Source of the DNA: DATBFX01 sp036558305
Lineage (GTDB): Bacteria > Chloroflexota > Chloroflexia > Thermomicrobiales > UBA6265
Direction of reading: 5' to 3'
Length of the DNA stretch: 25,760 nt
NCBI GenBank assembly: GCA_036558305.1
Contig: DATBFX010000175.1
Span: 1-25,760, forward strand
Below are positions 1 through 7,717 of the stretch, piece after piece. Below the pieces are notes generated by a model. It worked only from the letters and a program-made list of their open reading frames with translations, was not told the DNA's origin and ran no database searches. Numbering within the stretch: position 1 is the first letter of the stretch; each line of letters begins with the position of its first letter. A program made the translations under genes and the position numbers.

Positions 1-138
1 TCCGGGGCGCCGGTGATGACCGACTACGCGGCGCCGTTCGCGTTTACCGGCACGGTGAAGAAGGTGCTGGTGGACGTGTCGGGCGAGCCGATCGAGGACA
101 AGGCGGCGAAGATGAAGATGTACCTCGCCCGCCAATAG
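1..138 (+). CDS. C-terminal end of a probable arylsulfatase (partial)
   Basis: Frame 1 is open from the window edge to a TAG at 136-138 and gives 45 residues. The segment APFAFTGTVKKVLVDV near the middle, followed by a short Lys-rich tail ending in YLARQ, resembles the C-terminal strand and tail of bacterial S1-family arylsulfatases, which often end with an F-(T)-G-T-(I/V)-x-K-V motif. The catalytic formylglycine site would be far upstream, outside the window, so the activity cannot be verified here. The gene is convergent with the LuxR regulator. The assignment rests only on this short tail and could be wrong. Confidence 0.5.
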   Translation, partial: SGAPVMTDYAAPFAFTGTVKKVLVDVSGEPIEDKAAKMKMYLARQ

Positions 139-153
139 CCAATGACCCACGGG

Positions 154-170
154 GGCGACGGTCGGTCGCC
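154..170. terminator. Hairpin between convergent genes, possible bidirectional terminator
   Basis: A perfect 6-bp stem, GGCGAC (154-159) and GTCGCC (165-170), encloses a 5-nt loop. Runs of G (151-153) and C (174-178) outside it can add outer pairing across a small bulge. It sits 16 bp after the stop of the arylsulfatase fragment and 27 bp beyond the stop of the convergent LuxR gene, which is the expected place for a shared terminator. No T-run follows on either strand, so intrinsic termination is not proven. Confidence 0.35.
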
Positions 171-196
171 GTACCCCCGACCGCGGCGGGCCAGGG

Positions 197-3064
197 TCAG
201 GCTTGGGGAAGCAAAGCGAGTTCTCTGGAGCGGCGGATCGCCTGGCGGCGGCTCTGGACGCCGAGCTTGCCGTAGATGTTGCTGGCGTGGCGCTTGACGG
301 TGAGCGGCGAGATGAAGAGTTCCTCGGCGATCTCCTTGTTGGAGAGCCGGCGATGCAACCGTTCCAGCACCTCCATCTCGCGCTCGGTCAAGCGTTCTGG
401 CAGGACCTCGCGATCCGATCGGCCAGGTGCGAAGGGCAAAGTCGCCACAAGCCGATTCGGGTGGATAGCCGGCGTCTTGTTCTCCGCCTCCTCGATGGCG
501 GAGAGCACCCCGTTGAGGAAGGAGGAGTGGGCAGACGGCTGGGGTTGCTCGCGTAGGAGTGCCGCCATCGTCGGACCCAGGTCGACAAAGACGCGCACCA
601 ATCCGCCCGGCGCGGCCAGATCGACGGCTTCCGCAAGCATGTCAGAGGAGGCGTCCTGCTGTCCGTGCGCTCGCAGGGCCATCGCCAACAGGGCCAAGGT
701 TTCGATCTCGCCGCGCCGGTTGTGGCGATCTCGGAAGCGTTCGAGGGCAGCGGTCCCCTCCTCAAGCGCCCGGTCGACGTCGTTGCTCAGCCCGCGGGCG
801 AGCAAAATGCGGAGGCGCGCCAACGCCGGAACCGCGAGACAGGCGATGACTTCGTTGTCGAACACCGGTGCCAAGGACTCCAGCATCCGAAATGCCTGGT
901 CGTCGTCGCCCTGGAGCAAGGCCAGTTCCGCGCCAAACGCGTTCGCGATCGCGGAGTTCTCCAGATCTTCCGTCTCGACCAGGGTCTCCACCAGCCGGGC
1001 GGCGGTCATCTGGGCGTCAAGCTGTTGCCCATTGGCTTGATAGGCCAGGCCGAGCCCGATCATGCCGTCGCGGAGGATCGTGAAACCGGGGTGCGGGCGG
1101 TTGCCGACGACGAGAGCCAGGTGGTCGATCGCATCGTCCACGGCATTTCTCTGGTAGCTCGCCTGGCCCAGAACCAGGTGACCCCAGTGCGTGGCCCACG
1201 TGTGGTTTCGTTCGATGCCAAATCCGAGCAGCCTGCGCGCTGCTTGCTCGGCTGCCCGGAGATCGGCGCCAATCAGGTGTCCGGCGGCGAGACTCAACAG
1301 GGCCCGCGTGTGGGTCGAGGCATCCCGCGGTCCGCTTTCGTCGGCGAACCGGGCCAACTGCCGCTCTGCCTCCTCGGCGGCCCCGGTCATACGCAACCCG
1401 ATTCCGAGCGTCACGACGGCGAAGCCCCGCGCATCGTGGTCCTCGCTCGGCAACAGATCGAGTGCCGTGCGCGCCGAAATTACCATCTGCGTTGGGTGGT
1501 CGCTTGGCACCCCCGCCATGATGCTCAACGCGGCAAGGTGGCCTTCGTAGGCCCGAGCGGTCGCCGGATCGAGGTCGGCCCGGCCGTCGTCGATCAGGGA
1601 TTGCGCGGCGAGGAGGAGCGGGCGAATCGCCGCGGAGTGGGCTCGCCGCTGCATACTCCAGCCAAGCGATACCAGCAAACCGGGTCGGTCGTAGATGAGG
1701 TTCTCCGGGAGCAGCGACAGCCAACGACCCAGGGTCCCAAAGCCCTCGCTCTCCAGTGCCCGATTCGTATGGCTCTCCACGATCGTGCCGGCCCGCACCG
1801 GATCGCCGGCCGCGAGCGCGTGGCGAATCGCGTCTTCGATCGCGTCCTGCTGTTCGTACCAGGCGCTTGCGCGCGCATGCAGTGCCGCCACGCCGGACTT
1901 TCCCACCTCAAACACGAGGCGGGTGCGGAGCAACTCGCGGAAGAGGTGGTGGTAGCGGAACCAGATGCCGTCCTCGCCCAGCGAAACCACGAAGAGGTTG
2001 TCCCGCGCCAGCCCTTCCAGCAGGGCGAGTCCGCCGCCGAGACCGAGCGGGCTGTCCAACAGCGCGTCCGCCATCGAGGGGCAGATCCGGTCGACGACGG
2101 CGGTCCGCACCAGGAATGCCTGAACTTGGACCGGTTCGCGCGCGAGCACTTCGTCGAGCAGGATGTCCATCACGTGCTGGCGACCGTGGAGTTCGAATGC
2201 GCGCAGCAGGTTGTCGGCGTTCGGTTCGGCCCGCAGGGCCAGGGCGGCGAGCCGCAGCCCGGCGATCCAACCTTCGGTCTGCCGTTGCAGGATGCCGATC
2301 GTATCGCCGGTGAGATCCGTGTCGACCTGGCTACTGAGGAACGCCTGGGTCTCCTCGCCGGTGAACCGAAGGTCGGCCGTCCGTACTTCGGCGACGAGCC
2401 CGCGGAGTCGTAGCCGCGCCACCGGCAGGTGGGGATCGCGGCGGGCGCTGATCACGAGGTGGAGGGCCGGCGCGGGGTGGCGAAGCAGCGCGACCAGGAA
2501 TTCGTGGATGACCGGCTGATCGATCACGTGGTAGTCGTCAAGAACGAGAATCACGTTGTTGTCGAGGTCGAGCAGTTCGTCGCAGAGCGTCGCCCCGACG
2601 ACCACTGGCGACGGCACCTGGGGGAGGTTGATGAGTTCGAGCGTCGCGGTGCCGACACCGGGTACCGATGTCTGCAGGGCGGCAATGACGTGGGCGACGA
2701 AGGAGACGAGGTCGTCGTCGCCTTCGTCGAGCGCAAGCCAGGCCGAGGGGAGTGGGCTCTCGGCCAACCAGGTGCTGAGCAGCGTCGTTTTGCCGTAACC
2801 GGCAGGGCCGATCACGAGGATCAGTGGGCATTTGAGGGCCGCGTTGAGACCGGCGAGGAGACGTGGCCGCGTCCCGACGCCGGCGCCGATTCGTGGTCTC
2901 AGCAACTTTGCGCGCCGGACAATGTCTCGTGGGCGTGGCTCCGCTGGCTCTGCCGCGCCCTGATTCGCGCTCGCCGCCGCCATTGCGGAGCCGTCGACTG
3001 CGAAAGCGGGACCGCGCGTTACCGCGCCCCGCTCGTGTTCGAGGTGACGGGCGCGACCGGCCAT
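197..3064 (-). CDS. MalT-like (LAL family) LuxR-type ATP-dependent transcriptional regulator
   Basis: 955 residues, close to E. coli MalT (about 900). It has a STAND-type P-loop GPAGYGKTT at residues 86-94 and a Walker B-like ILVLDDYH near residue 170. A long helical TPR-like sensor region fills about 400-850. A C-terminal LuxR helix-turn-helix begins at LTEREMEVL and runs through NKEIAEELF and TVKRHASNIYGKLG. Family members are ATP-dependent activators switched on by a small ligand bound to the sensor domain. The ATG lies 4 bp after the TAG of the solute-binding protein gene (TAG, four bases, ATG), suggesting cotranscription and coupled reinitiation. No good Shine-Dalgarno is seen, and Met28 (2983) is an alternative start. 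The inducer cannot be read from the sequence. Confidence 0.9.
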   Translation of the reverse strand: MAGRARHLEHERGAVTRGPAFAVDGSAMAAASANQGAAEPAEPRPRDIVRRAKLLRPRIGAGVGTRPRLLAGLNAALKCPLILVIGPAGYGKTTLLSTWLAESPLPSAWLALDEGDDDLVSFVAHVIAALQTSVPGVGTATLELINLPQVPSPVVVGATLCDELLDLDNNVILVLDDYHVIDQPVIHEFLVALLRHPAPALHLVISARRDPHLPVARLRLRGLVAEVRTADLRFTGEETQAFLSSQVDTDLTGDTIGILQRQTEGWIAGLRLAALALRAEPNADNLLRAFELHGRQHVMDILLDEVLAREPVQVQAFLVRTAVVDRICPSMADALLDSPLGLGGGLALLEGLARDNLFVVSLGEDGIWFRYHHLFRELLRTRLVFEVGKSGVAALHARASAWYEQQDAIEDAIRHALAAGDPVRAGTIVESHTNRALESEGFGTLGRWLSLLPENLIYDRPGLLVSLGWSMQRRAHSAAIRPLLLAAQSLIDDGRADLDPATARAYEGHLAALSIMAGVPSDHPTQMVISARTALDLLPSEDHDARGFAVVTLGIGLRMTGAAEEAERQLARFADESGPRDASTHTRALLSLAAGHLIGADLRAAEQAARRLLGFGIERNHTWATHWGHLVLGQASYQRNAVDDAIDHLALVVGNRPHPGFTILRDGMIGLGLAYQANGQQLDAQMTAARLVETLVETEDLENSAIANAFGAELALLQGDDDQAFRMLESLAPVFDNEVIACLAVPALARLRILLARGLSNDVDRALEEGTAALERFRDRHNRRGEIETLALLAMALRAHGQQDASSDMLAEAVDLAAPGGLVRVFVDLGPTMAALLREQPQPSAHSSFLNGVLSAIEEAENKTPAIHPNRLVATLPFAPGRSDREVLPERLTEREMEVLERLHRRLSNKEIAEELFISPLTVKRHASNIYGKLGVQSRRQAIRRSRELALLPQA

Positions 3065-3068
3065 CCGA

Positions 3069-4691
3069 CTAATCCGTCCGGTGGAGACCGTAGAAGTCGT
3101 GAATCTCCGAGACGATCGGGTTCAAGACGAGACCGCCGAGATCCTTGCGGAGGACGGTGATCCATTCCGGCTGGGCGTAATAGATGGCGGCCGGGTCGTC
3201 GCGGGTGACGATCTGTTGGATCGTCGAGAGCGCCCGGCGATAGGTCTGGTCGTCGGCCGCGTCGCGGGCGCGAGCGAGGAGGTCCTCGACCTGCGCGTTG
3301 CAGTAGTGGCCGATGTTGCCCACTGTCCATGCCTGACAGGAGAGTTGCGGCCAGAGATGGTTCCAGGCGTCGTTGTAGTCCGGTTGCCAGAACGAGGGGA
3401 CCAAATGGGGGCGCTCCGCCGCGGGTTGATCGCCGGTCGCGATCGCGAGGTAGGTCGCGAAGTCGACGGTCGTCGGCTCCAGCTTGAGTCCGAGCGTTTC
3501 GAGGTTCGCGCCGAGGAGCTCAAAGATTTGCTCGAAGCGCTGGTTGCCGCTCAAGAGGAGCATGGTCAAGGTCGTGTTGCCGGCGATACCAGCTTGATCG
3601 AGGAGGCCGCGCGCCCGATCCAAATCGGTCTGGTAGACGAAGGTCGCCGGGTCGAAGCCCCGGCACAACTCGGCCACCGGACCGATCGCGCGCTTCGCGA
3701 ACCCATCGAGAACACCCTTGATGACGTCGTCGTACGGGAAGGCCCAGCAGAGTGCTTGACGCGCCGCCGGCGACTCGAGGGGTCCGGCGACCGTCATCGC
3801 CACGTAGTTGACTGCCAGGTTGTACCGGTGGATGACGACGACGTCGGAATTCTTTTCCAATGCCGGAATCGCACTCGGGGGGACGTTCTCGGCGACGTCG
3901 ACCGCGCCGTTTTCGATCAACTGCCGCCGCGTCTCGCCCTCGGCAACGATCCGGATGACGACGCGATCGAGGTGCTGCCCTTCCCATCCACCCCAGTAGC
4001 CATCAAACCGGTCGAGTACGACGGCGTCGGCAGGATCGAACCGGGTGATGCGATACGGGCCGGTGCCCATGCCGTCGGCACTCGTTTGCGCCCAGCCGTG
4101 CCCCCAGTCGCCATCGACTTCGTGCGCTTTGGCGGCGCGGGCGTTGACGATCGCCGCGCCGTACGGCGCAGCGATCGCCGCCTCGAAAAGCGGCTGCGGA
4201 CGTTCGAGGTCGAAGACCACCGTCTGCGGATCGGGGGTCGCAATCTGGGTCGCGTCCTGGAGAAAGCGCCCGAGGACCGTTGACGGCGCGAGCCCGAGGG
4301 TGAAAAGTCGCTGAAACGAGTCGCGCACGGCCGCCGCGTCACACGGGGTCCCATCTTGGAATGTCAGGTCGGGACGGAGCGTGAAGGTCCAGACACTCTG
4401 ATCGGCGTTCGATTGCCACCGCTCGGCAAGCAGCGGGGTGTACTCGACGATGCTGCCGGGTTTGAGGCGGATCAGCGACTCGAATGGACCTTGCAGCGGG
4501 ACACCCGATCCGGCGTCGTAGGCCGATTGCGGGTCGAGATCGGACGGTGCGCGGTTGGTGGCGATGGTGACGCTGGCATCCGTCGTGGCAGCGGAAACCG
4601 CCCTCCCGCTCGATGATGGCCGTAGCCAGACCGATGCCGCGCCCGAAAGTGCGATGTTGCGGCAGAGTTCACGTCGTGTGATCGCACACAT
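3069..4691 (-). CDS. ABC-type peptide/nickel-family (SBP_bac_5) solute-binding protein
   Basis: 540 residues. The start ATG at 4691 has a strong AAAGGTGG just upstream, and the N-terminus reads TRREL followed by a short hydrophobic stretch (about residues 13-23). This resembles a twin-arginine signal, so export in folded form is plausible. The mature part has typical family-5 features: SDLDPQSAYDAG near the start, PLLAERW, VWTFTLRPDLTFQDGTP, and the later ARQALCWAFPYDDV segment. These proteins bind oligopeptides, nickel or other solutes outside the membrane and deliver them to DppBCDF-like permeases. No permease or ATPase gene is present here, so it is an orphan binding protein. The following gene is the MalT-like regulator. 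The same reading frame stays open upstream to 5879, but that part is antisense to ferrochelatase and is not part of this gene. Confidence 0.9.
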   Translation of the reverse strand: MCAITRRELCRNIALSGAASVWLRPSSSGRAVSAATTDASVTIATNRAPSDLDPQSAYDAGSGVPLQGPFESLIRLKPGSIVEYTPLLAERWQSNADQSVWTFTLRPDLTFQDGTPCDAAAVRDSFQRLFTLGLAPSTVLGRFLQDATQIATPDPQTVVFDLERPQPLFEAAIAAPYGAAIVNARAAKAHEVDGDWGHGWAQTSADGMGTGPYRITRFDPADAVVLDRFDGYWGGWEGQHLDRVVIRIVAEGETRRQLIENGAVDVAENVPPSAIPALEKNSDVVVIHRYNLAVNYVAMTVAGPLESPAARQALCWAFPYDDVIKGVLDGFAKRAIGPVAELCRGFDPATFVYQTDLDRARGLLDQAGIAGNTTLTMLLLSGNQRFEQIFELLGANLETLGLKLEPTTVDFATYLAIATGDQPAAERPHLVPSFWQPDYNDAWNHLWPQLSCQAWTVGNIGHYCNAQVEDLLARARDAADDQTYRRALSTIQQIVTRDDPAAIYYAQPEWITVLRKDLGGLVLNPIVSEIHDFYGLHRTD

Positions 4692-4740
4692 AGTCCACCT
4701 TTGGCTTGGCACGGACGGGGCAGGAGACGGCGGTCCAAAC

Positions 4741-4763
4741 TGCCAGACATTATAGACCTGGCA
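4741..4763. promoter_or_regulatory. Operator-like inverted repeat over the solute-binding protein promoter
   Basis: TGCCAG (4741-4746) and CTGGCA (4758-4763) form perfect 6-bp inverted arms separated by 11 bp. The spacer contains the -10 hexamer of the minus-strand promoter. The 17-bp centre-to-centre geometry is more than one helical turn and suits a dimeric regulator. The binding protein is not identified; the adjacent LuxR regulator is only one candidate. Confidence 0.45.
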
Positions 4764-4777
4764 AGTGATCGGGTCGG
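4749..4777 (-). promoter_or_regulatory. Promoter of the solute-binding protein-luxR pair
   Basis: On the minus strand a perfect TATAAT lies at 4754-4749. Seventeen bp upstream, the -35 position (4777-4772) reads CCGACC, which matches only the central GAC of TTGACA. A strong -10 with a weak -35 fits an activator-dependent or otherwise regulated promoter. Transcription would begin near 4742, giving a leader of about 50 nt before the ATG at 4691. Confidence 0.55.
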
Positions 4778-4789
4778 TTGATCGGACAT

Positions 4790-5875
4790 TCAGTCGGCCG
4801 CGGCACTCTTCGTCGGTCGGCCGGTGCCGATCAGGCAACAATTCAGCGGGCAGACGTCGTGGTTCGGGCCGCGGTTGCCCAATGCTTGCCGCTCGGGGAA
4901 GGCGGTCATCCGCTCCGCAACCAGGTCGCGGATCATCCGGACAAATGCGGGATCGGTGCCGACGGTCTGGGCGCGGATCAGGGTTAGTCCGAGTCGTGAG
5001 GCTGCCTCTCGCGCCTCGGTGTCGAGGTCGAAGAGGACTTCCATGTGGTCGGAAATGAACCCGAGCGGCACGGCGACGACGTCGGTGGCGCCTTCGCCCC
5101 GCAGCGCCGTCAAAACGTCGAGGACGTCCGGTTCCAACCAGGGAATGTGGGGTGGACCGCTCCGGCTCTGGTAGGCGAGGAGGTGGCTGCCGACGCCGAC
5201 GCCTTGCGCAATGAGCCGGCTCGCCTCGCGAAGCTGCGCCTCGTACGCGCAGTGGCGGGACATCGCCAGCGGGATGCTGTGGGCGGTGAAGGCGAGGCGA
5301 GCCGCGTCTCGGCGCTCCTCGGGTACTCGCCCAAGCGCGGCGAGCGTTCGCGCGATCATCGGTTCGATGAATCCGGGATGGTTGTAGAACACGCGCAGTT
5401 TGTCGAATTGGGGCGTTGCCGTATCGAGCGTGTCCAGCGCGCGAATGACGTCCTCGCGGTATTGGCGGCATCCCGAGTAGGAGCTGAAGGCCGAGGTGAC
5501 AAAGACGAGGGCCCGCGCGACTCCGTCGTCGCGCATCAGCCGGATCGTGTCGGTGACGAAGGGGTGCCAGTTGCGATTGCCGAAGTAGATCGGCAATTGC
5601 GGGCCGTGTGCCCGCAACTCGGCGTCGAGGGCCGCGATCAGCGAGCGGTTCTGCGCGTTGATCGGACTGACGCCGCCGAAGTGGAGATAGTGCTGCGCGA
5701 CCTCCTCCAGGCGCTCCGCCGGGACGTTTCGACCGGCGGTAACGTTTTGAAGGAACGGTCGGACGTCGTCCGGCCCCTCGGGACCGCCGAACGAGAGGAC
5801 CAACAAGGCGTCGTACCGTCGCGCCTCGTCGTCGAAGCGGGGAGCGTCCGTCGTCGTCGCGCCGAAGATGCTCAC
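4790..5875 (-). CDS. hemH: Ferrochelatase, probably coproporphyrin type with a [2Fe-2S] site
   Basis: 361 residues from a GTG at 5875, chosen because GAAAGGA lies 5 nt upstream; the open frame continues further but without support. It inserts Fe2+ into a porphyrin in heme synthesis. LLVLSFGGPEGPDDV (24-38) and HFGGVSPIN (65-73) open the chelatase fold. His199 in HSIP and Glu279 in DHMEV match the conserved metal-handling His and Glu. Cys136 (in SGCRQYRED) plus Cys342, Cys346 and Cys347 at the C-terminus (CPLNCC) resemble the four ligands of the cluster in actinobacterial enzymes. The overall look is actinobacterial, where the substrate is coproporphyrin III (CpfC), so that is my preferred reading. 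It lies 130 bp downstream of the methyltransferase. Confidence 0.93.
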   Translation of the reverse strand: MSIFGATTTDAPRFDDEARRYDALLVLSFGGPEGPDDVRPFLQNVTAGRNVPAERLEEVAQHYLHFGGVSPINAQNRSLIAALDAELRAHGPQLPIYFGNRNWHPFVTDTIRLMRDDGVARALVFVTSAFSSYSGCRQYREDVIRALDTLDTATPQFDKLRVFYNHPGFIEPMIARTLAALGRVPEERRDAARLAFTAHSIPLAMSRHCAYEAQLREASRLIAQGVGVGSHLLAYQSRSGPPHIPWLEPDVLDVLTALRGEGATDVVAVPLGFISDHMEVLFDLDTEAREAASRLGLTLIRAQTVGTDPAFVRMIRDLVAERMTAFPERQALGNRGPNHDVCPLNCCLIGTGRPTKSAAAD

Positions 5876-6005
5876 GCATGTCCTTTCACGGGTGGGTGAA
5901 CGGCACCGGGATCGCCCCGCGGCCGTCGACGGATACCTCACCGGCGGGTCGCTGACCAGTCTCCCGCCGAGCGGTGGCGCATCGGTTCCGCGTCGGGACA
6001 AGGGA

Positions 6006-6872
6006 TCACCGGCGATCGAGGATCGCTTGCACGACGGCGATGCGTCCTTCGGCGAGGTTACGGAGCATGTTTTGACCCATCTCGCGGAACTCCGGACCGA
6101 GCAGCAGGTGGAGCCCGAGTTGCGACGGCCCGGACGGCACCGGCCCACCGTTTCGAGCCTCGAACCAGGCGAGGGACGACGCGGTGACGTCGTCCCAGAC
6201 GACCTCCACGAACGCAGTCGTTGCCAGCAAGGACCGGATCTCCCCGGCCGGACGCAGGTAACTCATCGTGGCGTCGCGTGCCCAGGGAACCGGGAAGTGG
6301 ACCGGCCGGACCGGTCCGGCCATGATCTCGTGGAGGACGAGTCGTCCGCCCGGGCGGAGGACCCGGAACGCCTCCGCGAAGAGGCGCTCCTTGTCGTCGA
6401 CGTTCATCGTCGCGTGCTGGGTCCAGACGACGTCGAACGACCCGTCTGCAAATGGCATGTCCAGCGCGTTGCCATGGCGGAAGGTGACGCGATCCGAAAG
6501 ACCGGTGAGTGCGGTCAGGATCGCGCCCGCCTGGCAATACGCTTCGGTCGAATCGAGCACGGTCACGGCGCAACCGTACAGGGCCGCGAGCGTACGGGCC
6601 GGACCGCCGATCCCGCCGCCGGCGTCGAGGACGGATTGACCGGCGTGCAAACCGGCACGCTCGGCGAGTTGCCGGGTGGCGTGTTTGCCGCCGGTGTGGA
6701 ATTGGTCGAGCGGTGCCAGATCGTCGATCGTCGGCGCCTCGTGCTTTCCCGCGGCGCGTAGCGCGGCGCGGATCCGGTCGTCGAGGTTGTGGGCACCGTA
6801 GTGAGCGTCCAACCGAGCCAAGTAGCCGGCGTCCGCCAGGTCTTCCACCGGGCGCTTCGACGTTCCCGACAC
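6006..6872 (-). CDS. Class I SAM-dependent methyltransferase (methyltransferase-11 type)
   Basis: 288 residues from a GTG at 6872. SAM-binding motif I is VLDAGGGIGG (81-90), followed by an acidic position in VLDST, then FRHGNALDMPFADGSFDVVW as motifs II/III, and FRVLRPGGRLVLHEIM as the post-motif strand. The fold and layout resemble small-molecule methyltransferases of the sarcosine/dimethylglycine, UbiE and tocopherol groups. The substrate is not determinable. It starts 10 bp after the stop of the ArsR gene, so the two are almost certainly one transcript and the regulator probably controls it. No clear Shine-Dalgarno precedes the GTG, which fits translational coupling. Confidence 0.85.
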   Translation of the reverse strand: MSGTSKRPVEDLADAGYLARLDAHYGAHNLDDRIRAALRAAGKHEAPTIDDLAPLDQFHTGGKHATRQLAERAGLHAGQSVLDAGGGIGGPARTLAALYGCAVTVLDSTEAYCQAGAILTALTGLSDRVTFRHGNALDMPFADGSFDVVWTQHATMNVDDKERLFAEAFRVLRPGGRLVLHEIMAGPVRPVHFPVPWARDATMSYLRPAGEIRSLLATTAFVEVVWDDVTASSLAWFEARNGGPVPSGPSQLGLHLLLGPEFREMGQNMLRNLAEGRIAVVQAILDRR

Positions 6873-6881
6873 GGTCGGGCG

Positions 6882-7607
6882 CTACCGACTCGTCGCCGGA
6901 CCCGCGGCAGCGATCGGCTTGTCGAGCCAATCGGCGAGCGGGCGGGAGAGGGTGACGGCGCGCGAATCGTCCGCCGGTCGGACGATACCGGCGGCGCGCA
7001 GGGCGTCGAGGACCGCCGCGCCGAGGGCGCCGGCAAGGTGGGGTCGACGCTCCGACCAGTCGAGGCAACCGTAGGCGAAAAGGCGGCGCGCCTTTCCCGC
7101 CGCACCGAGGTCGACGCCGCGCGCGTGGAAGGCGTGCACGCCGGCGGGGGTGAGACCGTACTGGGGGCGGCTCGCATGGGCATCGGCAACGGTGAGCCAG
7201 TTGCGGCGGAGCAATTCGTCGAGCAGTTGGACACCGGCGATACCGGCGAGGTGGTCGTAGCAGGTGCGGGCACGCCGGATCGGCGTGGCGTCGATTTCGA
7301 CGCGTGGTCGCGGGGTCATGGCTTGATCCTCCCGTGGGGGCGCACCGGCGTCGAGCGCGTCGAGCACCGATCTCACGCGATCGGGATCGACGCGGTACGT
7401 TCGCTGGCGCCCGCGCGTTTCGACCGCGACGAGACCGGCTTCGCGCAAAAGCGCGAGGTGGGTCGAGATACGCGGTTGCGGCAGACCAAGGTGAGCGCCG
7501 AGTTCGCTGACCGTCGCGTCGCCGCTCAACAACAGGTGCAGGAGACGCAGACGCGTCTCGTCGGACAGGGCCTGTGCAAGGCTAGACATGGCATGGAAAT
7601 CACGCAT
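6882..7607 (-). CDS. ArsR-family winged-helix regulator with a C-terminal Cys-containing domain
   Basis: 241 residues from ATG 7607. The N-terminal HTH reads ALSDETRLRLLHLLL, then VSELGAHLGLPQPRISTHLALLREAGLV, then TYRV in the wing. A C-terminal domain of about 130 residues follows, with CYDHLAG, LTPAGVHAF and YGCLDWSERRPHLAG. This architecture is known in ArsR-like regulators; the two Cys and neighbouring His are possible metal or redox ligands, but no effector is assigned. The frame continues to a GTG at 7634. However, the promoter -10 lies at 7617-7622 inside that extension, so the start must be ATG 7607 (near-leaderless) or ATG 7589. Confidence 0.88.
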   Translation of the reverse strand: MRDFHAMSSLAQALSDETRLRLLHLLLSGDATVSELGAHLGLPQPRISTHLALLREAGLVAVETRGRQRTYRVDPDRVRSVLDALDAGAPPREDQAMTPRPRVEIDATPIRRARTCYDHLAGIAGVQLLDELLRRNWLTVADAHASRPQYGLTPAGVHAFHARGVDLGAAGKARRLFAYGCLDWSERRPHLAGALGAAVLDALRAAGIVRPADDSRAVTLSRPLADWLDKPIAAAGPATSR

Positions 7608-7616
7608 CTCAAAGAA

Positions 7617-7645
7617 AGGATAAATAATTGCCACTCCGCCGTCAA
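7617..7645 (-). promoter_or_regulatory. Promoter of the arsR-methyltransferase operon
   Basis: On the minus strand TTGACG (7645-7640) and TATCCT (7622-7617) are separated by exactly 17 bp of AT-rich sequence. Predicted transcription starts near 7610, only a few nt before ATG 7607. An imperfect inverted repeat flanks it: AATCAC at 7598-7603 and GTGATT at 7646-7651 on the + strand, 42 bp apart. This could serve for autoregulation, but the evidence is weak. Confidence 0.6.
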
Positions 7646-7717
7646 GTGATTCCGGGGTCGCGTTGGCGACGTCACCGCTCGGCGGTCGGGTAGGGGAGGG
7701 CAGGGTGGTGGGGGTAC

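Noticed and set aside
665..2413. 582-codon plus-strand open frame opposite the LuxR gene.
   Set aside because: It mirrors the codon pattern of the real gene in high-GC DNA and contains no recognisable domain. The same applies to the long plus frames opposite ferrochelatase, the AIR-synthase-like gene, uvrB and the UPF0182 gene.
4692..5879. N-terminal extension of the solute-binding protein frame (936-residue reading).
   Set aside because: It is Arg/Pro-rich antiparallel-frame reading under ferrochelatase; the true start at 4691 has a strong ribosome-binding site, a signal sequence and its own promoter.
5876..6005. GGCGGG/CCCGCC inverted repeat between the methyltransferase and ferrochelatase genes as a terminator.
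   Set aside because: Short stem, long loop and no T-run; readthrough into ferrochelatase is equally likely.
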